NCBI GenBank assembly: GCA_031554215.1
Contig: JAVBKF010000072.1
Location: forward strand, 1 to 23,366
DNA: 23,366 nucleotides
Source: JAVBKE01 sp031554215
GTDB taxonomy: Bacteria > Bacillota > Bacilli > JARBTR01
Direction: 5' to 3'
A program made the translations under genes and the position numbers. Under the pieces are notes generated by a model that saw only the letters and a list, made by a program, of their open reading frames with translations, did not search any database and was not told where the DNA came from. Below are positions 16,255 to 23,366 of this stretch, piece after piece. Each line of letters opens with the position of its first letter. The stretch's first letter is position 1.

Positions 16255-16511
16255 ACGATCATCTCCTCAGTTTGATTACGACTGCAAAAGCTCGTATTAA
16301 CCTATTCAGCGAATTATATTGCATGCCATTTCAGTAGAATATTTTCTTTTGAAAAGATGGTAGATGCTTAAAATGGCGAAAAGTTCACATGCCTGCTATA
16401 TTTAGGAAGCAATCCTGTAATTGTCATTAGGTGCTAGGGTTTGAACACATGAAAATACCCTTTTCACCAATGATAGCAAAATAAATTCCAATACGAAAGA
16501 AATATTTTGCA
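16255..16511. other. Divergent spacer, left part
   Basis: About 257 bp between the flavoprotein gene and the ABC promoter, part of a 474-bp divergent region. Apart from a possible minus-strand -10 (TATAAT at 16318-16313, weak -35) I see no feature. Confidence 0.35.
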
Positions 16512-16566
16512 GTTTACACTGCGTTTACTTTCCGTTTACCATCCGTTTAACTTTGTGCGCTAGAAT
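16512..16566 (+). promoter_or_regulatory. ABC exporter promoter with four 11-bp-spaced GTTTAC repeats
   Basis: Four direct repeats start at 16512, 16523, 16534 and 16545: GTTTAC three times, then GTTTAA, each exactly 11 bp after the last. A -10 hexamer TAGAAT follows at 16561-16566, and the -35 at 17-bp spacing (ACCATC) is poor. Direct repeats one helical turn apart that cover a weak -35 are the classic layout of an activator site for an OmpR/PhoP-type response regulator. No regulator gene is next to it, so the regulator would be encoded elsewhere. Confidence 0.7.
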
Positions 16567-16602
16567 GGTCATTGTATTCAAATCACTGGGGGCGTGAATA
16601 GG

Positions 16603-16644
16603 ATGTTTGCTCATGCAGATTGCTGCCCGTCCTCGAAGAGTTGA
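16603..16644 (+). CDS. Possible 13-codon leader peptide
   Basis: In the roughly 155-nt leader of the ABC gene, ATG at 16603 opens a short frame reading MFAHADCCPSSKS, ending in TGA. GGGGG lies about 10 nt upstream. Leader peptides can control resistance and transport genes by ribosome stalling, but I found no clear competing hairpins here, so this is only a candidate. Confidence 0.2.
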   Translation: MFAHADCCPSSKS

Positions 16645-16728
16645 ATCATCAATTAATTTCAAATTATTAAATAGCTATCATTGATCCGTTTATGTTTGTT
16701 TGAAACAATCAGGTAGGGGGAGTATCAA

Positions 16729-17754
16729 ATGGAATATGTTGAGAAAAGACGTTCTGCTTTAGAAAAAGAAGGATTCGCAATTGAAGCTGAGGGGCTTGTG
16801 AAATCTTTCGGTGATAACCGGGCGATTGATGGTGTTGATTTGAAGGTGCGGACTGGCACGATTTATGGTGTTCTTGGTCCTAATGGCGCAGGGAAAACGA
16901 CTGCAATTAGAATGCTCGCAACCTTGCTACGGGCAGACAAAGGTTCTGCGAAGATTTTTGGTTATGATATTGAGAAAGAAGCGCAGATTGTCCGTCAGCT
17001 AATCGGGGTAACGGGTCAGTATGCATCTGTTGATGAAACACTGAGTGCGACTGAAAATCTGATCATCTTTTCAAGGCTACTCGGTCTTGGCCGGCAGGAG
17101 TCGAAACAAAAGGCTAGCGATTTACTAGAAGAGTTTGGCTTAACCGAAGCGGCAAAACGACCATTGAAGAACTTTTCTGGCGGGATGCGTCGGCGGCTTG
17201 ATTTAGCAGCTAGCTTAATCACACAACCACCACTAATTTTCTTGGATGAGCCAACAACTGGTCTTGACCCAAGAACGCGGAATCAAATGTGGGAGACGAT
17301 TCGTCGCCTTGTGCAAAATGGATCAACAATCCTACTGACCACGCAGTATTTGCAAGAAGCGGATGAGCTGGCGGACCGGATTGCCGTCATCGACCATGGT
17401 CAAGTAGTTGCTGAGGGAACAGCGGATGAATTGAAATCATCTATAGGCAACTCATCTCTGCAGCTGAAAATTCAAGATACAAAAGACATTGCGCGTGCTC
17501 GGCAAACAGTAGAACGTGTGCTGAAGGTTCAGTCAAGTTTATCATCAGAAGGCGGAACAATTATTGCACCGATGCTTGATGCCAATATCGTGACCGATTT
17601 ATTAATCACACTGAGAGAAGCAGGAATTCAGCTTACCGAACTGAGTGTTCAGAAGCCAACCTTAGATGAAGTTTTCTTAAATCTAACTGGTAATGATGCC
17701 GGGGAAACAACCAATTCTTCGGATAAAGCTGATTTAATGGAGGTGAGCGTATGA
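16729..17754 (+). CDS. ABC exporter ATP-binding protein, DrrA type
   Basis: A 341-aa ABC ATPase of the daunorubicin-resistance (DrrA) type, which powers export of drugs or lipids through a separate membrane protein. Walker A GPNGAGKTT at 50-58, Q-loop in GVTGQYASVDE (93-103), signature FSGGM at 149-153, Walker B LIFLDEP at 169-175, D-loop GLDPRTR, and an H-loop position occupied by Gln (TTQYLQEADELADRI), as is usual in DrrA-type ATPases. A C-terminal DUF4162-like part follows (about 235-320). Start: ATG at 16729 with GGGGGAG upstream. The stop overlaps the start of the permease gene. The substrate is unknown. Confidence 0.93.
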   Translation: MEYVEKRRSALEKEGFAIEAEGLVKSFGDNRAIDGVDLKVRTGTIYGVLGPNGAGKTTAIRMLATLLRADKGSAKIFGYDIEKEAQIVRQLIGVTGQYASVDETLSATENLIIFSRLLGLGRQESKQKASDLLEEFGLTEAAKRPLKNFSGGMRRRLDLAASLITQPPLIFLDEPTTGLDPRTRNQMWETIRRLVQNGSTILLTTQYLQEADELADRIAVIDHGQVVAEGTADELKSSIGNSSLQLKIQDTKDIARARQTVERVLKVQSSLSSEGGTIIAPMLDANIVTDLLITLREAGIQLTELSVQKPTLDEVFLNLTGNDAGETTNSSDKADLMEVSV

Positions 17755-18563
17755 CAACCATGTCAGAGTCAATCGCAAAGCGGAAATTGAAAAATAGCAC
17801 GAGCCTAGCTCAAATCATGCGAAACTCTTTTACGATGGCATACCGAGGTGTGTTGAAAATTAAACGAACACCAGAGCAATTGTTTGATGTCACACTTCAG
17901 CCGATCATCTTCACGGTGATGTTTACCTATATTTTTGGCGGGGCAATTTCTGGAGATGTGAAAAGCTATTTACCAGTGATCATACCGGGAATTCTTGTTC
18001 AGACTGTCATTTCAACCTCAATCGTCACGGGTGTTCAGCTTCGCGAGGATATGAATAAAGGGGTTTTCGACCGGTTTAAATCCTTGCCAATTGCCCGAAT
18101 TGCTCCGTTAGCTGGTGCCTTAATGGCTGATACGATTCGCTATGCGATTGCCACAGTGCTAACATTTGTGATGGGCTATCTCATGGGCTACCGACCAGAA
18201 GGCGGTATCGGTTATGTGATCCTTGCTGGACTGCTTGTGATTGTTTGCTCTTGGGCAATTAGTTGGATTTTCGCTTTCTTTGGCGTGATTGCCCGTTCAG
18301 CATCCAGCGTTCAAGGCATATCAATGCTTGTCTTGTTCCCACTAACCTTTCTTTCAAATGCATTTGTTCCAGTAGACACAATGCCAGATTGGCTTCAGTG
18401 GTTTGCCAACGTCAATCCCGTTTCGCACCTTGTGTCAGCGGTCAGAGACCTCACAAACTCAGGAACAATTGGTAGTGATTTTGTCATCTCACTCCTTGGC
18501 GCAGCCGTGATTGTCGCGATTTTCGCACCGCTCACAGTCAAGGCGTATATGCGCAGGGCATAG
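17751..18563 (+). CDS. ABC-2 type exporter permease, DrrB type
   Basis: A 270-aa integral membrane protein of the ABC-2 family, the channel partner of the ATPase just upstream. About six membrane segments are visible, among them IIFTVMFTYIFGG, IPGILVQTVISTSIVTG, YVILAGLLVIVCSWAISWIF and the last before KAYMRRA. The ABC-2 signature lies around PLTFLSNAFVPVDTMPDWLQ and NPVSHLVSAVRDL, typical of DrrB-type permeases. The ATG at 17751 overlaps the ATPase stop (ATGA), with GGAGGTGA 4 nt upstream, so the two are translationally coupled. A terminator follows. Confidence 0.93.
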   Translation: MTTMSESIAKRKLKNSTSLAQIMRNSFTMAYRGVLKIKRTPEQLFDVTLQPIIFTVMFTYIFGGAISGDVKSYLPVIIPGILVQTVISTSIVTGVQLREDMNKGVFDRFKSLPIARIAPLAGALMADTIRYAIATVLTFVMGYLMGYRPEGGIGYVILAGLLVIVCSWAISWIFAFFGVIARSASSVQGISMLVLFPLTFLSNAFVPVDTMPDWLQWFANVNPVSHLVSAVRDLTNSGTIGSDFVISLLGAAVIVAIFAPLTVKAYMRRA

Positions 18564-18607
18564 ATGAATAATGAAATGCGTCAGGTGATTTTTGGTATAA
18601 TTAATTC

Positions 18608-18642
18608 CGGATTACGATACTAGCATCGTAATCCGTTTTTTT
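18608..18642 (+). terminator. Terminator of the ABC exporter operon
   Basis: An 11-bp perfect stem, CGGATTACGAT (18608-18618) and ATCGTAATCCG (18625-18635), with a 6-nt loop. Seven T residues follow. Confidence 0.95.
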
Positions 18643-18727
18643 GTTTGCAACGTAGGGTTGTATGTTCGACTTAGCTGGACGGCATAGACAAGAATGTGAC
18701 GGAGGAGACAATTTCGTAATAATCTGT

Positions 18728-18786
18728 GGTGATGTCTACAGAGAAGACATCTAAATAGTCAAATGGATGCACCAGTCTACATCACC
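18728..18786 (-). other. Overlapping inverted repeats after the RCC1-like gene
   Basis: GGTGATGT (18728-18735) pairs with ACATCACC (18779-18786), which overlaps the RCC1-like stop codon. Inside, GATGTCT (18731-18737) pairs with AGACATC (18745-18751). The two pairings compete for the same bases. There is no T-run, so a terminator role is uncertain. Confidence 0.4.
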
Positions 18787-19621
18787 CACTAATTTCACAT
18801 TGATTAAATTGGTTATCACCTACGGCAACGACTGTCCCATTTGATCTAAGTCCGACAGTATGGCTACACCCCGCTGCAACTGCAATGACATCGCTCCAAT
18901 CACGCACATTACATTGTCCGCGGATATCTGAACCAACAGCGTACACAGTGCCATCAGATTTAAGCCCGACTGTATGCTTGCTGCCTGCTGAAATCGCTAC
19001 AATACCGCGCCAGTCACGAACATCACATTGGTCTTCAATGGTTCGACCTACAGCGGTTACAGTGCCATCTGATTTAAGTCCAACCGTATGAAGGTAACCA
19101 GCAGATACTGCCACAATGTCATGCCAATCATGTACCTGACATTGTTTATAGCGATTATTGCCTACAATTGCCACAGTGCCGTCGGCTTTAAGTCCTGCAG
19201 TATGCCAGTCACCTGCAGTGACAGCCGAAATATTCTGCCAGTCATGCACCTCGCACTCTCCTTCAGTATTCCGCCCCACAGAGGCCACCGTTGCATCCGA
19301 TTTAACCCCAATGGTACGACGCCAACCAGCGGCAATAGCAACAACGTCTTGCCAGTCGTCTACATTACATTGTTCATGCTTATTCCAACCAACTGCCACA
19401 ACTGTGCCGTCTGATTGCAGTCCAACGGTATGCGAACTACCAGTATGCGCATTGCCCGCAGCAATTGCCACAATATTGCGCCACTCGCTGGTATTACACT
19501 GACCATATCGATTATCTCCGAAAGCGCGCACAGTTCCATTTGATGAAAGGAGGGCAGTATGCCGATACCCTACCGCTATAGCAATGATTTTATCAGCATT
19601 CATTAATGAAGTATGATGCAT
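18782..19621 (-). CDS. RCC1-like seven-repeat beta-propeller protein
   Basis: A 279-aa protein made almost wholly of seven RCC1-type repeats of about 38 residues, each reading roughly IVAIAAG..HTVGLKSDGTV.AVG....QC.V.DW. Seven repeats predict a closed seven-bladed propeller, as in eukaryotic RCC1, but with much shorter blades. Each repeat carries one Cys after Gln or Glu (QC/EC). Repeat 2 has a five-residue insertion (HTGSS) produced by a short duplication before its HT. No signal peptide or anchor is seen, so it is probably intracellular. Start: ATG at 19621 with a perfect AAGGAGG upstream. Bacterial RCC1-repeat proteins are known but poorly understood; a binding or scaffold role is likely, and a nucleotide-exchange role should not be assumed. 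Confidence 0.88.
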   Translation of the reverse strand: MHHTSLMNADKIIAIAVGYRHTALLSSNGTVRAFGDNRYGQCNTSEWRNIVAIAAGNAHTGSSHTVGLQSDGTVVAVGWNKHEQCNVDDWQDVVAIAAGWRRTIGVKSDATVASVGRNTEGECEVHDWQNISAVTAGDWHTAGLKADGTVAIVGNNRYKQCQVHDWHDIVAVSAGYLHTVGLKSDGTVTAVGRTIEDQCDVRDWRGIVAISAGSKHTVGLKSDGTVYAVGSDIRGQCNVRDWSDVIAVAAGCSHTVGLRSNGTVVAVGDNQFNQCEISG

Positions 19622-19976
19622 TTCGTATCCTCCTTGTGTGATCGTATCTACTTTCCCCCCTAGTATTATAGCAAATCAGCATATACAAGTAATCACAAGA
19701 TAAATTGCCTATGAATTTCAATGTCATTTCCGAACCCAACCTACTCCTGCAATTTCTTCTAGAATGAAATGCTTTTATGCCAGATTCCTTTTACAAAAAT
19801 CATTCCTGCCAAGCGTTGTAAAAATAGATTAGCATTCTCGCATTGAGATACGTTAAAATAAATAATAACATCGAATGACGAACTTTCAATACGGTGATAA
19901 CAGACATGATCATTGCAAATGAATTGATAGAAAACGATAAAGAAACTAGCTGATCTAGAAAAGGAATGGATAAATT
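19622..19976. other. Divergent spacer between the RCC1-like gene and topB
   Basis: About 355 bp, AT-rich, that should hold the promoters of both genes. I could not place a convincing -35/-10 pair for either and see no gene. Confidence 0.35.
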
Positions 19977-21998
19977 GTGAAACAAGTATTTGTATGTGAG
20001 AAACCAAGTCAGGCAAGAGCCTTAGCTGAAGCATTAAGTGAAAAGTTTGCCAATAGAGAAGGGTACTATGAGGGGCATGATGGCAAAATTTTCACCTACG
20101 CATTTGGTCATTTAGTGACTTGTGAAATGGACCAAAGTAAATTAGGTTGGAGAGTCGATCTAAACACATTGCCTTTCTTTATGCCCAATATTCCACTAGC
20201 GATTATTGATGATGCCGGTGTGAAAAAACAATACAAAGTGATTGTTTCCTTGATGAAAGCAGCGGATATCATCTATATTGCAACTGATGCAGGGCGTGAA
20301 GGTGAGCATATATTTAGAAAAATATACCAATTGAGCGGTGTTGACAAGCCGCTTAAACGACTTTGGCTACAGGATATGACGAAGGATGGTATCGTTAAAT
20401 CATTTCACGGAGCAAAGGAAGGGTCGGCCTATGAGGCGCTAGCAATTGCTGGTCGACTCCGCGAGGAATCAGACATGCTCATTGGATTCAACTCGACAAT
20501 CCTGTTAAGCAAACTGAGTGGGAGCGGGAAGCCGTTGTCATTAGGCCGTGTGCAGACGCCAACGCTGGCAATGATCGTGCGCAGAGATGACTTAATTGAC
20601 AACTTTGCAAAACAACAATTCTACACAATCGTTGCTGATCAATTTGAACTGACACTAGACGAAAAGCTGACAAAACAACAGGCTGAGGCCATTAAAGCGA
20701 GTCTAAAGTATCAACGTAGTGACATTCGTTTTGTGAGAAAAAACATTGAAGAAAAACCGCCAAAGCTATTTGATTTAACACAATTACAAGTGCACATGAA
20801 TAAGCTTAACGGCTGGAGTGCAGAAACAACGTTGAAAATGACGCAGTCACTTTATGAAAAGAAGCTGGTAACGTATCCGCGGACAAGCTCTCAATACCTA
20901 GCGAATGATAGCGAATTGCCGGCGCTACTGCAAAGTCACGCAGGCAATCATTGGGTACAGCAAATACAAGCGAATGGGTACAAAATCGAAAAAACATTTG
21001 TAAACCCATCAAAAGTGACCGACCATGAAGCGATTATCATTACCAAAGAAAAACCACGAAATCTAAATGCAAACGAAAATATACTCTACAATGCCATTCT
21101 TACACGGTTTCTGTGTGCATTCTTTCCGCCATGTGTGAAGGGAAAGACGACAGCAACATTTACTGATAGCGAGTATCTATTCACTGCAAATGAGACGATT
21201 ATTAAAGTGTTAGGCTGGCGTGAACTAACCGGGGAATCAGTCGGTAAATCAGAAATCGCGCAGATCAAAATAGCTGATGTTGGTGATTACAAAATCTTAG
21301 AAAAGGAGACGAAACCACCGCAACGCTATACAGAGGCAACCTTGCTACAAGACATGAAAAATGCAGGTAAGTTTCTCGAGGAGGCCGACGAAAAAAAGCT
21401 GTTAAAGCAAGTAGAAGGCATCGGGACACCGGCAACCAGAGCCAGCATTATCGAACTACTTATGAAACGAACATTTATTGAGCGAAAGGGCAAGAGTGTC
21501 ATCGCCACAGAACTCGGGAAAACAATTATCAATATGATGCCAGAACAATTTTCCCTTTACAGCCCTAAGCTGACAGCAGAGTTTGAAACGATGCTGTTGC
21601 AGGTGGAGAAGAAGCAATTGGAAGACAAGGTATTCTACGCGCATTTAGAAACCTTGATCCAACAAATTTCAGTAGAGATTCGGTCAAACGTGAAGGAAGT
21701 CAACGAAGCAGGTCCATCATCATCAAAAGAAATTGTAGCCATCTGCCCAGTTTGTAACAAACCAATTTATGAAAACACAAAGGCCTATGGCTGTAGTGGC
21801 TATAGAAATGGCTGTAAGATCACTTTATGGAAGAATGGCCTGACGAAACTCGGCAAAAAAAATATCACAGCGAAAGAAGCGAAGCAATTGCTTGAAGGCA
21901 AAGCCATCAAAGTGAAGTTGAAGAGTAAAGCAGGCAATCCCTATGAGAAGGACGTTAAATTTAACCCAGAGAATAATTGGGTGGTGTTTGCTGACTAA
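19977..21998 (+). CDS. topB: DNA topoisomerase III
   Basis: A 673-aa type IA topoisomerase that separates linked single strands during replication and recombination. The TOPRIM domain is at 1-140 with the conserved Glu in VCEKPSQA and the acidic TDAGREGE at 103-110. The catalytic tyrosine is Y300 in VTYPRTSSQY. GIGTPATRA (481-489) is the usual late motif. The C-terminus has a four-Cys zinc ribbon (Cys590, 593, 606, 613) and a topoisomerase C-terminal repeat (ITLWKNGLTKLGKKNITAKE). Start: GTG at 19977 with AAGGA about 11 nt upstream. The length is a little below B. subtilis TopB (727 aa). It stands alone; no conjugation or plasmid genes adjoin it. Confidence 0.95.
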   Translation: MKQVFVCEKPSQARALAEALSEKFANREGYYEGHDGKIFTYAFGHLVTCEMDQSKLGWRVDLNTLPFFMPNIPLAIIDDAGVKKQYKVIVSLMKAADIIYIATDAGREGEHIFRKIYQLSGVDKPLKRLWLQDMTKDGIVKSFHGAKEGSAYEALAIAGRLREESDMLIGFNSTILLSKLSGSGKPLSLGRVQTPTLAMIVRRDDLIDNFAKQQFYTIVADQFELTLDEKLTKQQAEAIKASLKYQRSDIRFVRKNIEEKPPKLFDLTQLQVHMNKLNGWSAETTLKMTQSLYEKKLVTYPRTSSQYLANDSELPALLQSHAGNHWVQQIQANGYKIEKTFVNPSKVTDHEAIIITKEKPRNLNANENILYNAILTRFLCAFFPPCVKGKTTATFTDSEYLFTANETIIKVLGWRELTGESVGKSEIAQIKIADVGDYKILEKETKPPQRYTEATLLQDMKNAGKFLEEADEKKLLKQVEGIGTPATRASIIELLMKRTFIERKGKSVIATELGKTIINMMPEQFSLYSPKLTAEFETMLLQVEKKQLEDKVFYAHLETLIQQISVEIRSNVKEVNEAGPSSSKEIVAICPVCNKPIYENTKAYGCSGYRNGCKITLWKNGLTKLGKKNITAKEAKQLLEGKAIKVKLKSKAGNPYEKDVKFNPENNWVVFAD

Positions 21999-22192
21999 AT
22001 GGCTACGTTTCATTGCAGCAGTCATTTTGATATGGAAGTATCTACGGTCAGCTGATGACAAGGTTACAAGTTGAGGTCGTTCCTAGTTAAATGAAACATG
22101 TCAACTCTTTTCTTAATATGCGTGACGGAACTTCTAAACCTCGCGACATATCTAACCGAGCGACGATGATTGATGGCGCCAGGGAGGGAATC

Positions 22193-22288
22193 GTGTTGCT
22201 TACAATAACTTTAGTTGTTACAGTTAACATTAAATTGGTAATCCCCTTGGGTTTGGTCATTGTGTTTAAGAACATAAGAAAAAAGTAA
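22193..22288 (+). CDS. Possible small membrane peptide, 31 aa
   Basis: A GTG at 22193 preceded by GGGAGGG (best Shine-Dalgarno in the area, 4-5 nt spacing) opens a 31-codon frame. The product is almost wholly hydrophobic (LLTITLVVTVN, LVIPLGLVIVF) and ends in the basic tail KNIRKK, the layout of small membrane peptides, including type I toxins. A hairpin follows at 22294. The same frame extends upstream to an ATG at 22091 (65 aa), without a good ribosome site. I do not recognise the sequence and saw no clear antisense RNA, so this is a candidate only. Confidence 0.35.
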   Translation: MLLTITLVVTVNIKLVIPLGLVIVFKNIRKK

Positions 22289-22293
22289 AAGTA

Positions 22294-22335
22294 TGCCCAC
22301 TCTCAATTTAATTTCGATGGTGGGCGATATTTTTA
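22294..22335. terminator. Bidirectional terminator between the peptide frame and hicB
   Basis: GCCCAC (22295-22300) pairs with GTGGGC (22320-22325). On the plus strand GATATTTTT follows; on the minus strand, downstream of hicB, ATACTTTTACTTTTTT follows. It lies between two convergent genes. Confidence 0.6.
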
Positions 22336-22740
22336 TGATTGCGGACTATCGTAGACATCGAGCCGCTGTTTTAAAGCTTCTTGTAAAACCTGTGAGAAAT
22401 TAATTCCTGCTTGTTCTGCTTTCTCATTTAACCAAGACGGCACAGTAAGCGTCTTCTTTATTGACCGCATTTCATGTTTACGACGATATTCGGTAAAATC
22501 AACATCAACAAGTGTTAGGATATCATTTTCGGATTCTTTCTTGATTACAGCTATTTTTGAAGGCTGTGGTAAAGGTTTTTTCTCATCTTCCAACAAGCAC
22601 CCCATCATACCGATAGCATCTCTAGCCATCTCCATTGCTTCAGCCAGATCAACACCTTGCGTATTTATATCGAAGTCAGGTATATATACAACTTGGAAGT
22701 CAGAGCCTTGTGAAATTGTAATCGGGTAAGCATTTTTCAT
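22333..22740 (-). CDS. hicB: HicB family antitoxin
   Basis: A 135-aa antitoxin. The N-terminal part (about 1-55) is the HicB partial RNase H-like fold: YIPDFDINTQGVDLAEAMEMARDAI. The C-terminal part (about 100-130) is a ribbon-helix-helix DNA-binding domain: KTLTVPSWLNEKAEQAGINF. It should bind the HicA toxin and repress the operon. I chose the ATG at 22740 because AGGTG lies 6-7 nt upstream; the longer GTG frame from 22749 overlaps that site. It lies 39 nt downstream of hicA, which carries a stop codon, so this antitoxin appears intact with a broken partner. Confidence 0.9.
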   Translation of the reverse strand: MKNAYPITISQGSDFQVVYIPDFDINTQGVDLAEAMEMARDAIGMMGCLLEDEKKPLPQPSKIAVIKKESENDILTLVDVDFTEYRRKHEMRSIKKTLTVPSWLNEKAEQAGINFSQVLQEALKQRLDVYDSPQS

Positions 22741-22779
22741 AAGTATCACCTTTCTTGTTTTAGTTTTAGCAAGGGTTGA

Positions 22780-22953
22780 TTATTCCAATCCTTGTCTTTT
22801 TATAATTGCTTTTGCCGGCCTTTCATCAACTTCTCTGTGGCGTGGAATAGGTTCAGTAGAAACGCCATTTCAATATATATCATGGTTGGTACCGTTTCTT
22901 ATCAGTGTCCAACCATTCATTTCGAGCAATTTCACGTGGTCTCTTTTCTTCAT
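22780..22953 (-). pseudogene. hicA: hicA toxin gene with in-frame TGA
   Basis: Read on the minus strand from the ATG at 22953, the frame gives MKKRDHVKLLEMNGW, then a HicA-like GTNHDIY, a TGA stop at codon 28 (22872-22870), and resumes as NGVSTEPIPRHREVDERPAK to a TAA at 22782-22780. The full 57-residue length, sequence and position before hicB match HicA, a small double-stranded-RNA-binding-fold mRNA interferase. The likely catalytic His (in GTNHD) precedes the stop, but most of the fold is lost. Other genes here use TGA as stop and TGG for Trp, so the code is not altered. A sequencing error or readthrough cannot be excluded. The Shine-Dalgarno is weak. Confidence 0.82.
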
Positions 22954-22976
22954 ATATTATGTACTCGATATATTTA

Positions 22977-23004
22977 ATCATACGTGTTTTACACGTATTG
23001 TCGA
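22977..23004 (-). promoter_or_regulatory. hicAB promoter with operator palindrome
   Basis: On the minus strand, -35 TCGACA (23004-22999), a 16-bp spacer and -10 TATGAT (22982-22977) make a good promoter 24 nt before hicA. The perfect palindrome ATACGTGT-ttt-ACACGTAT (plus-strand 22980-22998) fills the spacer, where a HicB ribbon-helix-helix dimer would block RNA polymerase. Confidence 0.75.
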
Positions 23005-23366
23005 CGACTTGTACAAAAAATTATCAGTATAAGTCGTTTCATGTGTTCATGTTGGATTACAATCCTAAGCGTGACGGTTTACAAAGAATCGTGATAACGC
23101 TTTTGATAACAAAATCCATGAAAACGATGTAATCAAACGAAAAAACGCACAGTCGAAATTGTGTTAAACCGTTGTTTTTGCGTGTAATTGTATTGGATTT
23201 CAGCGAATGAGGAAGCAGTGAGAAGGGTCTATTGGTTAAGCCTTTAGTACCAATGATTTCAAGGGTTTTAAGAGGTGTGGAATTGGCTTCGTGCAAATTT
23301 TGTGCCAAGTCAGATTGAAACTGTATGTAGCTTGTCAATAATTTTCTTGAAAGAATAAACAGTGAA
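23005..23366. other. Right-end stretch, nothing recognised
   Basis: About 360 bp. The longest minus-strand frame (to 23338) begins with TTG, has no clear Shine-Dalgarno and no recognisable domain. A CACA/TGTG hairpin with a T-run on the minus strand near 23135-23165 could be a weak terminator for something to the right of the window. Confidence 0.3.

Noticed and set aside
16512..16550. GTTTAC repeats as a CRISPR array or tandem repeat
   Set aside because: Units are 6 bp with 5-bp variable spacers over a promoter; too short and wrong layout for CRISPR.
19088..19502. Plus-strand frames of 108 and 114 codons within the RCC1-like gene
   Set aside because: They are antisense shadows produced by the repeats of the real gene.
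22091..22192. Longer 65-codon version of the small membrane peptide
   Set aside because: The ATG at 22091 has its nearest GAGG 14 nt away; the GTG at 22193 has a far better site.
22870..22872. TGA in hicA as a recoded tryptophan or selenocysteine
   Set aside because: TGA ends several genes here and TGG is used for Trp; no selenocysteine element was seen and HicA is not a selenoprotein family.
23057..23338. 93-codon minus-strand frame at the right end
   Set aside because: TTG start, no good Shine-Dalgarno, no domain, and a composition like translated spacer; not supported as a gene.

Overview
The window looks like chromosome of a low-GC Gram-positive bacterium of the order Bacillales. Three observations support this. 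There is a cwlD / salA-type mrp / kbaA block, the sporulation-linked neighbourhood known from Bacillus subtilis. There is a pcrA-ligA-camS block. Most genes have strong GGAGG-type Shine-Dalgarno sites, some GTG/TTG starts, and hairpin-plus-T-run terminators. The species cannot be told from the sequence alone.

Layout. Positions 1-2860 form an AT-rich, accessory-looking stretch on the minus strand: a partial ORF running off the left edge, an unrecognised 191-aa acidic-tailed protein, and a Fic-domain protein with its own inhibitory helix. From 2864 to 6866 the minus-strand core block contains kbaA, salA/mrp, a small lipoprotein and cwlD. Relative to B. subtilis, gerD is missing between mrp and kbaA, and a lipoprotein gene lies between cwlD and mrp. 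From 6867 to 8252 two paralogous Xre-type regulators lie in tandem. The repeated unit includes their upstream regions and, in the second copy, a degenerate piece of the cwlD 5' end. From 8467 to 14418 are pcrA, ligA and camS on the plus strand, with an unusual 473-bp non-coding spacer between pcrA and ligA. After a 680-bp spacer with palindromes and hairpins comes a minus-strand acyl-CoA dehydrogenase/flavin monooxygenase-like gene (15103-16254). Next is a two-gene ABC exporter (16729-18563) whose promoter carries four GTTTAC repeats exactly 11 bp apart. An intracellular seven-repeat RCC1-like propeller protein (18782-19621, minus) and topoisomerase III (19977-21998, plus) follow. The right end holds a possible 31-aa membrane peptide and a HicAB toxin-antitoxin locus in which the toxin gene hicA has an in-frame TGA stop while the antitoxin gene hicB is intact.

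How the genes work together. PcrA and LigA serve DNA unwinding and nick sealing, and CamS is carried along in the ligA transcript. CwlD and KbaA imply a spore-forming organism or descent from one. The two ABC genes overlap and make one exporter. The HicAB locus has a clear promoter with an operator palindrome in its spacer. I see no CRISPR array, rRNA, tRNA or intact insertion sequence. The most unusual items are the tandem regulator duplication with its cwlD fossil, the four-repeat promoter, the broken hicA and the long structured spacers. I found no convincing new multi-gene system.
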